Positions 1-10,788 of a stretch of DNA of 64,000 nt are shown here, piece by piece. The notes under the pieces were generated by a model. That model was not told the origin of the DNA and did not search any database. It was given only the letters and a program-made list of their open reading frames with translations. Each line of letters begins with the position of its first letter. The stretch's first letter is position 1. This DNA is from Ephydatia muelleri (Eukaryota > Porifera > Demospongiae > Spongillida > Spongillidae): the NCBI GenBank assembly GCA_013339895.1, contig JABACO010000019.1, positions 6,344,768 through 6,408,767 on the forward strand. The letters run 5' to 3'. Both the position numbers and the translations under genes were made by a program.

Positions 1-429
1 TCATATGAAGACCAATATGTATATTAAAAAGTTGAACAATATTTGGAAACATGAGGTGCATATATCAGCGGACTTGATATGGAATGATCCTTTCCTTTTC
101 TACAACCTTGCAGTTTTGCGGCATCAAACAACCACAAAACTGCTCATTTATTATTATTATCTTGTTTCATTACGACAACAAGTTCCGAATTCTCATTAGA
201 AGCGAGTCGAGTTTTTTAAAGTGAGATTCATAATAGGGGTCAAATCCTATGGTAGTTGCTAACACAACTACAGGTAACATGGCTACACACCTTTATTAGA
301 AACAGTGTGTAAAGTATCAAAGGTAACCTTTCAGTTGGAGTCAAGTTGTGTGTTAAATCAAGCTATGAACATTGTTATATACTGTAACATACATGTACAT
401 ACATATGAGTCTTACTACTTCGTGACCAG
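1..429 (+). other. intron sequence of RTF1 (partial)
   Basis: This AT-rich stretch precedes the first recognisable RTF1 exon and ends in a CAG acceptor at 427-429. I find no reading frame here resembling the RTF1 segment that should lie upstream (the Plus3 domain and its linker). It is most simply intron; the rest of the gene lies before the window. Confidence 0.6.
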
Positions 430-3400
430 ATACTGATGGAGAAGGCAAAATTCAGAAGAGGTCCAAAAAACTACGCTATGTCAAAGAGTAAACTGATGAG
501 AGAAAAGGTACTTTTTGAAACTAATATGTATTGATCTGACCCACAATGTTTGCATGCACTTGTGCTTTAGAGGTACATGCTGTGTTGAATATGCTTTCTG
601 CCTAATTGTGTATGGGATCTGGCAGGTGTTACTATGCTGTAGTAATATTGCCATCACATTTGCCAGGCATTATTGAATTTTCAGAGATTAGTATTTTTTG
701 TTCAAACTCTGTGTGTAAAATGATTTGTTCAAGTGAGAGTGTGGGCTGACATTGATTTTGGGCTGTTTAAGTTCAAATCTGTGGCACTTCCTGGCATGTA
801 TAGGAAGTTGCGGAACAGGAAGGTGATATGGACAAAGTAAGCTCCATTGTGAAGCAGCTTGAGGAGCTGGAGGAGAGGGCTGAGGAGCTAGATAAACAAA
901 GAACAAAGAGTCTGTCTGCTATTAGGTTAGTAGAAATGAGTTTGAACTTGAATTCATAGCTACCCGTTGTTGGTAGTGTCCCTTAGGCTTCAGTTCAGGG
1001 TTATTCAATTGTTCCTTGGCATCTTCAGCTTGCAGGAAAGACCTTTTGCATTTCAATACTGTAATTGTTGTCTCCAAGAAACTTAACTTTATCTCAGATT
1101 TAAAAAAACTATCTATCAATGTATGGACCTTGATATTTCTGCTTCACCGGACAGCCACGTATACTTCCTTGATGTTGTCCCCCACTTTAATACTGCATCG
1201 TTCTGCTGTGGTCATTTCCAACACAGAATGTACGGATGATACACAGCCTTCTTTCCTCTTATATCCTATGGGAAAGTTTGCCTCTCCTAACAGAGGTGCA
1301 TTGCTAGTGAATATTAAATTTTGCACTAGACCACGTACATGAACTACATGTAGCAGTTGTTATGTCCAAGGAAACTTTGTTGGGTAAAGGTTTCAACAAT
1401 AAACTGCTTATATAAATTTCAACCAGTGCACACGATTAACAAAACTTTATAGATGTAAGGCTCTAGTTAGGGATTTTAGTCTCTATTTGATTGCACTGTG
1501 TTCTTTTGCTTCAGCTACATCAACGAAAGGAACAGACAGGGAAATGTGCTTCGAGCAGAGCAAGCTTTGAAGGTTTGTTGTTGCCTACATACATGTTAAA
1601 GCTCATCCCAGCATTTATACCACTAATAGGAGGAGATGGCAGGAGAAAAACACAAAGAGGATCCATTCACCAGAAGAAAATGTCAGCCAACATTAGTCAG
1701 TATTGTAAGTTATCAGTGAGGTATATGTTGCCAACAATTTATAGATGATGTTGCCGTATGCAGAACAAGGACGTTCCTGATCTGTTTTCCAAACACAAGG
1801 ATGGCAAGCAGGTAAGTAGCACTCATATCCACCATAGTGCAAACGTTGTATTGATATTTTAGGATACAAAGAAAGCAGGCATGACATCAGGAACTCCCAA
1901 CGGCGAGGTAATTTGTGTAATTAACATTTCATTCAGACCTCGTACCACGCCCACATATGGTTAAAAGTGTTCGAGACGTGTGAAAATAGCACCAATCGCG
2001 TAAATGATGATAAAACTAACTTGTTAACGTTTGAGTTTCGCACGCCATAAAATATAGAGATGGAAGCTGTTGCTGCATCATTTACGCTCGACCCTTCACA
2101 GCTTTCTGCGCAGTTGAGGTCTGTCTATAGTGGAGCCTATAAGCGCTTCCGTTACTTTGTTGAGCGAGGTTACGATGTAAACGCAGCCACAGGTCAATTA
2201 AAGATTAGGCCTCTTATGGTTGCGTGCTACTTGAAGGATTTGAAAAGGAGAATATTAATTGTGAACTACCTCCTACAAAATGGTGCAGATCCTTCGTTTA
2301 CAGATAAGCACGGTCGAAATGCGCTGTTCTATGCTTGCGGTCTCTCGCGAGTCGACGTAGTGGCTCGATTGTTGCGTTACGCAGACTTTGACGTAAATGC
2401 AGCCGATGCAGATGGTAATACTGCATTGCATATTTGTGCTGCAGTCGGAAACCCGAAGATATTCAAAATGGTAATGGGTGCTGCACTGAAGTACAGACTA
2501 AATGTATGGACGAGGAACAAATATTTCTGCAGCCCTTGGGATATTGCATATTCTCAACAGCATTTGGAGTGTCTTTCTTTGCTGAATGATCATGGCAACT
2601 ACCACCACTCGTCTGAGACTGCTCCAGTTAGTGATAGTGCTTCAAGAACAAGTCTAATTCCTTTACCAGTTCATTCTTCACTGCAATCTACTACATATGA
2701 GCTCAACAAGACTGATGGTACTATCATGGATAGTCACTTAACCAATCTAAAAAGCAATACAGCTCCAATAATTGCCTTGTTTGCTGGGTTGACTGTAGTA
2801 CAGAAATCTTCCTCATATCGCTCCCCATCCAAGCAAACACCTGTTGATGATTTGTGGTTAAAGGGGGTAATGAGATGCAAAAGGCAAGAGTCGTCTTTTG
2901 ATCTTGACAAACATGGCTTGCTGAAAAGATCTCCTTCCTATGATAGAGCTAAAGTCTTCACGCCGAAGCTATTGTTGAAAAGATCTACCACTTCACCCCA
3001 TCTCTAGCTAGTTGGCATAATAAGATTTATTGCTTGTATGTGTATCTCTTTAATTGTGTTGCATAAACGTTGTGTGCTGGTAGGCATGATTTGTTCAGGA
3101 GATTTTTTTAATTTAGGAAAGGAAGGAAGAACAAAAAGAAGCTCAAGCTGATTTGCTTCCACCTTTAGGAGAAATGCCCAAGTGTGGTGTTAATGATCTG
3201 TTTTCAGCACATGATTTTGATATACAAATAGACTTGCCAACTGCATCAGCAGGTAAGCGGGTATCATTAAATATGTAGGGTGACCTGTAGTTGACAATTT
3301 TTTTGGTTAAAATTCTTCTTGCACAGAAAAGAAAAAAGACAGTATATTGTGTGTAAAGTGTATGGTCAATTTTATAAATCAAGCTTATTTACTTCATTTC

Positions 3401-4333
3401 AGTAGATGTATATATTTAATACAAGTCCAGTGCTTTGTGTAACTATTTTTGGTTATCTTGTTAATAATAAAATATAGTAATTAAATCCTTATAGTAAATC
3501 ACATTCTGTATTGGAACAAACACAATTAGCATTTTTAGTTTTGGTATGAAATTTGACATTACATTATCAGTAGAGATGTGTTAATTTGTAAAATGTGTGT
3601 GTGTTGTATGTGTATTTTCAGTGGTCTATCTTTTACCTTTTAACTTTTTCATGGGCAACAGAGCAATATTGTGCCGCAGGTGCTATACTAGAGCCACTCT
3701 GTTTATCTAAACAGTTAACACTTTGTAGTCTACAACACATTGATCAGCTGTTTCCTAGTCATATTAGTGTAAGTTGTTTGCAACTATGTTTTCCTGCAAT
3801 GCAGAAAGATTATTTCACACTATATGTGTACCGCAATAATTGGCTTTGCCCGCGAAAGAGTTAATCAAGTTATACATCTATGAATTACATTTGGGACTTC
3901 TTGTTTTCCATCAGAATTTATTACGTTTAGCAATTACAGAAGCTAATTGGTAATCTAAGCTGACAAAGTTGTGACTAGTCTTGTGCTTGAGGATAATAAA
4001 GTATTTAATTAAAGCAATTTCAAACCATAAATATTTCTTTCGATCTTTGATGCCATGAGCTATCAATTAAGTTGTACTTGTTCACAAGTTGTGTTTGCAC
4101 AGCACAATAGCAGTTGTTTTAACTACTGTTTTATACAAGTAACACAGATGTTCAAAGGTATTATGATTTATGAATCTGGATCTGGTGTTGACAGCACTAT
4201 GTATTCTACTTTCCTGGATGCAGTTTCATCTGGTGTAAGTGCTACTCCAAAGTCCATACCACTGTCAAGAGGTGATGCCCCACGAAGATCTTTAAATCTT
4301 GATGATTACAAGAAAAGACGTGGGCTAATTTGA
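430..4333 (+). CDS. RTF1: RTF1, Paf1-complex-associated transcription elongation factor, C-terminal part
   Basis: Eight exons keep one frame: 430-507, 804-925, 1515-1572, 1630-1704, 1764-1811, 1863-1907, 3117-3252 and 4224-4333 (stop 4331-4333), giving 223 residues. Recognisable RTF1 segments include FRRGPKNYAM, LEELEERAEELDKQRTKS, YINERNRQGN, DPFTRRKCQPT, LFSAHDFDIQIDL and the C-terminal APRRSLNLDDYKKRRGLI, which is nearly identical to the end of the animal protein. RTF1 works in the nucleus with the Paf1 complex on elongating RNA polymerase II and supports H2B ubiquitination. The Plus3 and histone-modification domains lie before the window. For the last exon I chose the acceptor at 4222-4223 (GCAG) because it restores frame and matches the expected spacing; another acceptor near 4156 would add about 22 residues. 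The 1209-nt intron between 1907 and 3117 contains a separate ankyrin gene. Confidence 0.93.
1938..2059 (+). promoter_or_regulatory. putative promoter of the nested ankyrin gene
   Basis: The last 120 bp before the ankyrin start codon contain a cluster of CpGs (TTCGAGACGTG, AATCGCG, AACGTTTG, TTTCGCACGCC), unlike the CpG-poor intron sequence around it. An AT-rich CATAAAATATAG lies just before the ATG. This fits an independent promoter inside an RTF1 intron, but no transcription start can be assigned from sequence. Confidence 0.4.
2060..3007 (+). CDS. intronless ankyrin-repeat protein nested in an RTF1 intron
   Basis: One uninterrupted 315-codon frame starts at the first ATG after in-frame stops and ends in TAG. 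About three to four ankyrin repeats occupy residues ~35-185. Typical elements are PLMVACYLKD, LLQNGADPSFTDKHGRNAL, LLRYADFDVNAADADGNTALH and a weaker unit around CSPWDIAYSQQ. The C-terminal ~125 residues are serine/threonine-rich and basic, with no domain I recognise. The layout (degenerate N-terminal ankyrins with PLMVAC, then a disordered tail) recalls ANKRD34-type proteins, but this is only a resemblance. Ankyrin repeats bind other proteins, so a scaffold role is likely; the partner is unknown. The gene sits in the sense orientation in an RTF1 intron. The lack of introns suggests a retroposed copy, or a small gene that RTF1 came to host. Codon use looks normal and there are no frameshifts, so it appears functional. 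Confidence 0.85.
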   Translation: MEAVAASFTLDPSQLSAQLRSVYSGAYKRFRYFVERGYDVNAATGQLKIRPLMVACYLKDLKRRILIVNYLLQNGADPSFTDKHGRNALFYACGLSRVDVVARLLRYADFDVNAADADGNTALHICAAVGNPKIFKMVMGAALKYRLNVWTRNKYFCSPWDIAYSQQHLECLSLLNDHGNYHHSSETAPVSDSASRTSLIPLPVHSSLQSTTYELNKTDGTIMDSHLTNLKSNTAPIIALFAGLTVVQKSSSYRSPSKQTPVDDLWLKGVMRCKRQESSFDLDKHGLLKRSPSYDRAKVFTPKLLLKRSTTSPHL

Positions 4334-5180
4334 TGTATGTCATGTCAGTGAGTCTAGTCTGGATATACTGTGGATAAGTGACATTTTTTGTTGTATGTTC
4401 TTTATTTACTTTTGTGTTCTGATATTGCATAACAACGCATGCACATGCAAACCTGTACAAATCGTCTTTTATTGTAATTTGATTTGATATTTGATTTGAT
4501 GTCAAGAAAGGTAAATAATGGCATGTATATATAAAAGGACACACAAATATTAATATTTAGACAGGTCTGTACTTAAAATAGAAAGGGATTAGCTTTGGAC
4601 ATGTCTTTGGGTAGAGAATTCCATTTGCTTGTAATTCACTGGGAGTAGGAAAAAATGACATCTGCAAGAGAAAACTGACAGTTATCCATAGGGCTTACTT
4701 TTGTCCCCTTGTGTGGTATATATTGGTATAATGGAGAAAAAGTTATTCATGTAAGTTGACAGGTTTATGTGCAATCCTGCAGCACAGAACGAGGTCATTT
4801 ATTGTGAAATTCTCTTTACATAAGTATCTCCCAGTATGGTATGCAAAAATTTTGGCCTGTGGTGTTATGATTACTAATACAAATTCATGTTATACCGGTA
4901 TGATGGTAAAAATGGAAGGTTTTCTCTTAAGACTGCTTTGTATTACTGATATAAACAGTTCTACAAGTTTTATACAGCTAGCATTGTTGAGCCTTCTGAC
5001 CGCACCTTTTAAAAAAGTGGGACACAAATCCAGCCAAGCTCACAACACTTTGTCGTGTCTCCTCACTTTAGCTGAGAGGGCAGCTGCTCTATTGCAGGTT
5101 GAACCAAGCGGACAGACCACAATGAAAATCAGAGCTGCAGTTTAGAATTGGGCAGAAGGACATCGCGAAGTCTGGTCACA

Positions 5181-5264
5181 GTGTGCAGACATATATGTCA
5201 ATTTGCTGGTGTCAAGTACTATCAATTGATCGGCAGTACTGACACCAGCAAATATGTCTGCACA
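5181..5264. mobile_element. hairpin repeat, MITE-like
   Basis: The left arm (5181-5220) and right arm (5235-5264) are inverted copies. GCAGACATAT and TTTGCTGGTGTCA on the left are answered by TGACACCAGCAAA and ATATGTCTGC on the right. The left arm carries an extra ~8 nt. The loop is about 14 nt. It has no coding capacity. It could be a solo fold-back or a short MITE. Confidence 0.6.
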
Positions 5265-5717
5265 AAGGTGTCTCACAGTTGATTATGCTGAAGCACAAAG
5301 TCTCCCCCAAATGTACATGTCACATCATGGCGGCTAAGGAGATCAAGCATGTTATTAGGTCACTATCTGCATCTACTATATTATATTTCATGGGCACATT
5401 GAATTTATTACATAATTCATGTATCAGTATGTTATAGAGACAAATACCATGTATAGTTGATCTGTGGCAGTATAGGTAATTGCACAGCACAGACTAGTTA
5501 TAAATGTAGGTCAGCCATTGATCTCATGGATATTAATTACCTAAGCAACACTACAGTATTTGATACACTGCATATACTCAATTAGTATGTGGAATCGATA
5601 GCAGTGCAAATATGTCAAGAAAAATGGACCTTTCAACTGGAGCATTGAGTTGACCATCCGAAGAATTTAGTTTCAGGCAGGATGGTCACTCTTGCTGTAC
5701 ATACTCACATCACAATT

Positions 5718-5810
5718 GTCTCGTACCCAGACCCTGATTTCCAACAGCTGCGGATGGATTACATCACCGCTACGTACAAAGGAGCGGTTATGTAATTCAT
5801 CGGACGAGAC
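5718..5810. mobile_element. MITE-like element with GTCTCGT termini
   Basis: The element begins GTCTCGTACCCAGACCC and ends ACGAGAC, so the outermost 7 bp are perfect inverted repeats. An inner pair (TTACAT..CCGCT against AGCGG..ATGTAA) forms a second stem. The first 17 bp are identical to the start of the element at 6201, so the two belong to one family, this copy being the more diverged. Confidence 0.65.
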
Positions 5811-6198
5811 TACATACTGTACTGTATCCACAATGATACTTGAGTTGTGTCTTGGTCATAAGGCACAATAAGTGCACATGCACGAGTCTAGTTCATAAAA
5901 CAATGTATCCTGGGGTCAAACCAGCAATTGCATTAATTTCTATCTGTTTGGATACACGCTAGTGTGCAAATCATAGGTCACATCCAATGTGTCGTTCAAA
6001 TTCAATACAAGAATAATTATTGTAGATCAGGCATCACCTGCTGGTTTTGAATTGGCTTCAACAATAAAAAAAGAAGCAGTTTCCTGTTGGAATGCCAATG
6101 TATTGTTGAAAATATAAGTTGTTGCCTTGACTGGTATGACCCATAATAATTAAAATATACGTGCATGAGCAGTACTTCGGGAATTGACCATCAAATGC

Positions 6199-6285
6199 TA
6201 GTCTCGTACCCAGACCCGACTGACGTAAGCATTATCGCATAAACATGCGATAATGCTACGTCAGTCGGGTCTGGGTACGAGACTA
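6199..6285. mobile_element. near-perfect palindromic MITE
   Basis: The arms are about 41 nt and differ by a single extra A in the left one, around a 4-nt loop. The termini are GTCTCGTACCCAGACCC and its complement. The sequence is flanked by TA on each side, the target duplication typical of Tc1/mariner-type elements. The arm identity implies recent insertion or gene conversion between the arms. Confidence 0.75.
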
Positions 6286-6373
6286 ATCATGATTTTGAAC
6301 TCACTTACCTATCTAACGGTATTAGTTACTTAACTGCAGTTAAATAAATCTTTTTGCAATTGGAGGGGTTTGG

Positions 6374-9300
6374 ATGGCAAGTAGGGTAGGAGCAAGTGTA
6401 GAAACCACGGTTTATGCAGAAGAAGCGGTGGAAGTTTTTGGTGAGTTATTGCCTTGACTGTATCATGGGACATATTTGATACTTACAATTTCCGTTACTC
6501 CGACCAGGAGCGTACAGATTCTCGGCTCACTGTGATGTGAGGCCTGTGTAGGAAATAGTGATACACATTTCACGATTGCATGGCGGTGGCGACAACGAAA
6601 AACGGTGGGACGGGCTCGATGATCTTTCATACATAATATTACACCGCGCTGAAGTTAGCCTCACATTCCACAGCCTATCATTCGTAATTCGTTTAACACT
6701 TGAGGTGCTAACTTTTGCTCAAGCGGCTGAGTGTATTCATAAGTCATATGACGTCTCCGCTGAGCGTATCATACATGTACTGCAATTTTCAATGGTTTGA
6801 TGATTAGCGATCAGCCTGGCAGGCTGCACAGAATTGGCACAATTGGAGTAACGAAACTTGTAAAGTATTATACTTGCTGTTTTTCTACGTGTTTGCATTT
6901 TGTATGTATTGATTGTACTTGCTGTCTAAAATAACAATATAATGAAATGTATTTGAGCAAGCTGGTCCAGCCAGCCAACCAACATGGTTATTTACTAACA
7001 GCATACATTATTGTAAACAGGAAACGATGGTAGTGTGTGATTAAGAAAGTGTTTTATTGCCTTCTTTCTCTCAAGGTTAAATGTGTTTATCAGTAGAGCT
7101 ACGACAATCTGGAAATGTAAAGAATTTACACATTGTGATTTATGTTCTATTTTCTACCATTGATACATTAACTCACCTCTGGCCAAACTACACACTTGTT
7201 TACTAAAGACAACGACAGTGCAGCCTGTTTTTGTACATCACAGTCAAGTTCTTGAAGAAAGTAAAACACTTCTAATACCTGTAAATGGGAGGAATGTTCC
7301 TAATGTCAATAATATTACACATGCGGTGATGCACGCAGCAGTGATTCACGCGTTGAAACATGCACGATTTGCAGTCAAAAATAGATCATACACTATACAA
7401 CTTCTGTTTCCCTACACTAGCCATTGTAGTATTAAGTGTCACCCCTCGTCTTGACCTGTGCCAGCAGCCTATTCTGTAGACTTGACATATTCGTAAGGCT
7501 ACATATCTTTAAGCTTATGTCTGAAGGATAGCCGCATTTTGTTTTGATGATTATCTTTCCTTAGACGTTTGCAGTTATGCTATATTTTATTTCTCCCCCC
7601 CCCCCCCCTCCCCCTTCCCCGCTGTCGGCTATGCGCCCATCTAAGAGTCATTGCTTCATAATGAATAATATACAGGTAGTTCTATGCCACACTAATCATC
7701 AACATCTAAGATCGTTGCATGCAATCCTTCATGTAGTATAAAATTGAACAATAAAATATGTTTGAAGTGATATTCAAGTATGAAGTTGCTTTTTGGGTTT
7801 TGGTCTATGATCTTGTTTGAATACTTCAGTCCAAAAATATAATTATAATTTAATATTATCATTCTCATTATATTATATCTGATTACAAACTTTCACCCAA
7901 TGATTTATGGCAATACATGATGGTATTATCTCATTCATACTTCAGATTCTGATTTATCTAAGGATCTTTTTCAAGCCAAGAATGTGTACAAAACACCAAA
8001 CAGGGGTGCTTACGGGGGACAAATAGTGGGACAAGCTCTGCGTGCAGCGGCCAAAACATTGAAGGACCAAAGTTTTCTAATTCGTTCTTTTCACTGCTAT
8101 TTCCTGAAGTTTGTTGATCCATCTGTTCCCACATACTACAAGGTAGAGAAGACTAGAGATGGTCGATCGTTCTGTGCTAGAACAGTAACATGTCTGCAAA
8201 ATGAACAAGCTACATTCCAATGTTTGGCTCTGTTTTATAAAAGGGAAGAAATTTCTGCCGAGTTAAATCATAAAGGTTGTGTGATGCCAGATGTTCCGTC
8301 ACCAGGAGGAAGGCCATGCAACCAACCAAACTATGTTTTGCTAGCAGATTCTCGTGACTTCCTAGGTCGTACAATTGATGTTCAGTTTTGTGTTCCGAAT
8401 AACTGGAGTGAGTTACTGGAGCATAAAAAACCTGTGGCACCAAGGTCAGTACTGGAACTGTAATTGTTGCCATTATATGAGTGTCCATGTACAGCTGGAT
8501 GTATAATATATTCTATCTGCCAATTAGTAGTACGTCACTCTTGCAATAACCTTCTATAGCATCTTGAACTAAGGAATGACTGACAATCAGGTGTGTATAA
8601 TCTTATGGCTAATCCAAACCAGCTAATCTAACTTAAAATTAAGCTCAAATAAGAGCTTTGGTAACTCACTATTGATGTTATCTAATTAACCTGTGAATGG
8701 GTATTGCTTAATTAATTTCTATTATGCGTACTAGAAATTTTATAATGTATGCATTAGGTTCCTTTTCAGGGAAACGATCCCATATCTTGAATAGTGTCAC
8801 ACTTTCATTTGATTTGATTTATGAAGGCCTTGATGTAGTTATTCGCTGTGTTTTGTATCAGCACCTATTATATTTACCTAATTAGTTTAATTATAAACAA
8901 TGATTCATTTCACCAAATGTATTAGTGTTTAATAGTGTTGTGCTCATTTTTGGACACCCTATATGATGCAAGGGTTGTGTTGTTGCTTTGCTTACATTTC
9001 TACATTTTTTCATTGCAGAGGGCTAGTTTGGATTAAGGCAAAGGGATCAGATTTGCATGCTACTGACCAGAATCTTCAAAGGGCTATCTTGGCTTATATG
9101 TCTGATTACAGCATGGCGAGGATTGTATTGCTGAAGTATCCTGAGTTCAAACCTGGTTTGTTGACTTCACTGGACCACACTGTATGGTTTCATGTTCCAG
9201 TGCAAAGCAACAACTGGTACTTATTAGACACAGAATGTGAGCATGCCATTGGAGGAAGTGCTTTAAACATTGTCAGGTGATGGTTACTACAGTATTGTAG

Positions 9301-9795
9301 TTGATTGTTGTAAACTTATGTGATGTATTTAAATGTCTAGTACTTGGTGGAATGAGCAAAGCATAGCTTTATTTCTCATAGCTAGCGATTAATTACTTAG
9401 CAAATAATGTTAGAGTAAACAAATCATGATAAAAGTAACGAAATCAAATCAGTTGAAGATGCAAGTAATCTTAGTCTTTAATAAACAGGTTGAGCTAAAA
9501 TGGATTTTAACTTATTTTTAACTGCTTAATCTTTGTCATACATTATTATTAGCCTAACAAATATAATTTGGACATGATTTTGTAAACTAATTTTAATAGG
9601 GTAATAACCATTCAATAGCTCTACGCTGGTTGGTTCAATGTACATAGTGTGTTGGATGTGGGATTGATTAGTTAAGCATGCAAAGTGTGCAAGAAATTTA
9701 TTTCAGTGAGCTTTATGTTGTACAGGATATTTTCAGAAGATGGAACTTTAGTTGCTACTGCCAGACAGGAGTCGTTAATCCGACCTAAGCTGTAG
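6374..9795 (+). CDS. ACOT8: acyl-CoA thioesterase 8 (peroxisomal, double hotdog fold)
   Basis: Four exons (6374-6440, 7946-8444, 9019-9276, 9726-9795) give a complete 297-residue protein; the human enzyme has 319. It hydrolyses acyl-CoAs to free acid and CoA in peroxisomes, including bile-acid and medium/long-chain CoAs. The first hotdog carries GAYGGQIVGQALRAA (about residues 45-60). The second carries SLDHTVWFHVP, with Asp241, Ser269 in GGSAL and Gln289 in ARQES lining up with the Asp-Ser/Thr-Gln triad of the TesB/ACOT8 family. Exon 1 codes only 22 residues plus one base; I chose it because its ATG, GTGAGT donor and phase join exactly to the SDLSKDLF segment, which aligns with animal ACOT8. 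The protein ends Pro-Lys-Leu, a weak variant of the usual SKL peroxisomal signal. Intron 1 (1.5 kb) contains a poly-C tract. Confidence 0.92.
7595..7620. repeat. poly-C tract in ACOT8 intron 1
   Basis: Fourteen consecutive C residues are followed by C-rich sequence interrupted by three T's. It is intronic. The opposite strand is G-rich and could form a G-quadruplex-like structure; the tract is also prone to sequencing error. Confidence 0.8.
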
Positions 9796-10788
9796 TACTA
9801 AACTACTGTGAAATTGTGTATGTGTGAAAAAGCAAAAGCTTATTGGCTTTGCACCATTTTAAACTGTTGTGTATTGAGTTTTTATAAGAGTTTATGCTAG
9901 TAAATATTTGTCCTTTACTCTTGTGTTTAACTAAATTGTTTAAAACAGTTTAAAGCCTAATGTCATGGGTGTCATCCTGAGGAAACATTTGTACAGAACT
10001 TCATATTAATGCTCATTTTATTATCTGGAATCCAACATGTTTGTCATGCATTTTTAGCTCTGGGTTGAAATAGGTAATGTCTACACTTTGATCCATCTAC
10101 AAGGAATGGGCGCAGCTGCAGGTGTATTATTTTTAATGCTGGATGGACCCGACTGATTGGTTGTAGAATCAGGTCAACATTTGCACATCTGATTTGTGCA
10201 CTACTACAAGAATCTTGCAGTAGCATGAAAGACATTAAAGCAAAGCTCATCTTGCACAAATATTTGCCATAGCCTATTAATACTTCTAAATAGGGATGAA
10301 TCGAATGCACAGTATATCGGACTGATTCCCCAGACTAGGGTTGATACATCACCGCCAGTGATATAAATCCACCTGCAGCTGTGTCTGCAGCCAAGACTAT
10401 TGTGGAAAACCACCCATGTTAGTACAGTCATATTTTATTTTGTTATTATCTCCCAGCAGAAAGCACAAAAGCTATTTGAGGCTTATATGTGAATGGGTAT
10501 AGGTACCCAAAACTGGAAGATAGACAAGAAGTTTCTGACTATATATATGGTAAGCTTATTATAGATACTCTTTTAGCAAATAGTTCTGCATAGTTCAGCT
10601 AAAGAGGAAAAACATGCACATTACCAGTTACGTCCATGTGTCCCCCCCCTGCTGGGAGAGAAGTTTTGTATCATACGAGTGTAATTAATTTTACATAATT
10701 AGTCATATTTGAAATGCAGAACTAAACAACACATAATTTCACATTGTTATATGCAGGAACCACTGTACACATTCAATACATTTACAAG
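9796..10788. other. tail-to-tail spacer between ACOT8 and LRRC47
   Basis: This spacer holds the 3' untranslated regions and polyadenylation regions of two convergent genes. I see no further coding exon. No strong AATAAA could be assigned close to either stop; a minus-strand AATAAAATATG lies near 10431, about 350 bp downstream of the LRRC47 stop. Confidence 0.55.

Larger units (their letters stand above)
4334..6373. other. intergenic spacer between RTF1 and ACOT8
   Basis: I find no convincing exon here. The only ORF of note (4756-5145) has no recognisable domain. The spacer holds three hairpin-forming repeats, listed separately, which account for much of 5.2-6.3 kb. The end presumably includes the ACOT8 promoter, but no clear TATA or CpG cluster marks it. 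Confidence 0.6.

Noticed and set aside
4756-5145. 129-codon plus-strand ORF after RTF1
   Set aside because: It has no recognisable domain or splice support and no upstream CpG patch; it is consistent with chance in AT-rich spacer.
6558-6800. 80-codon ORF in ACOT8 intron 1, in a somewhat CpG-rich patch
   Set aside because: It has no similarity to thioesterases and does not join in phase to exon 2. An alternative first exon or internal promoter is possible but unsupported.
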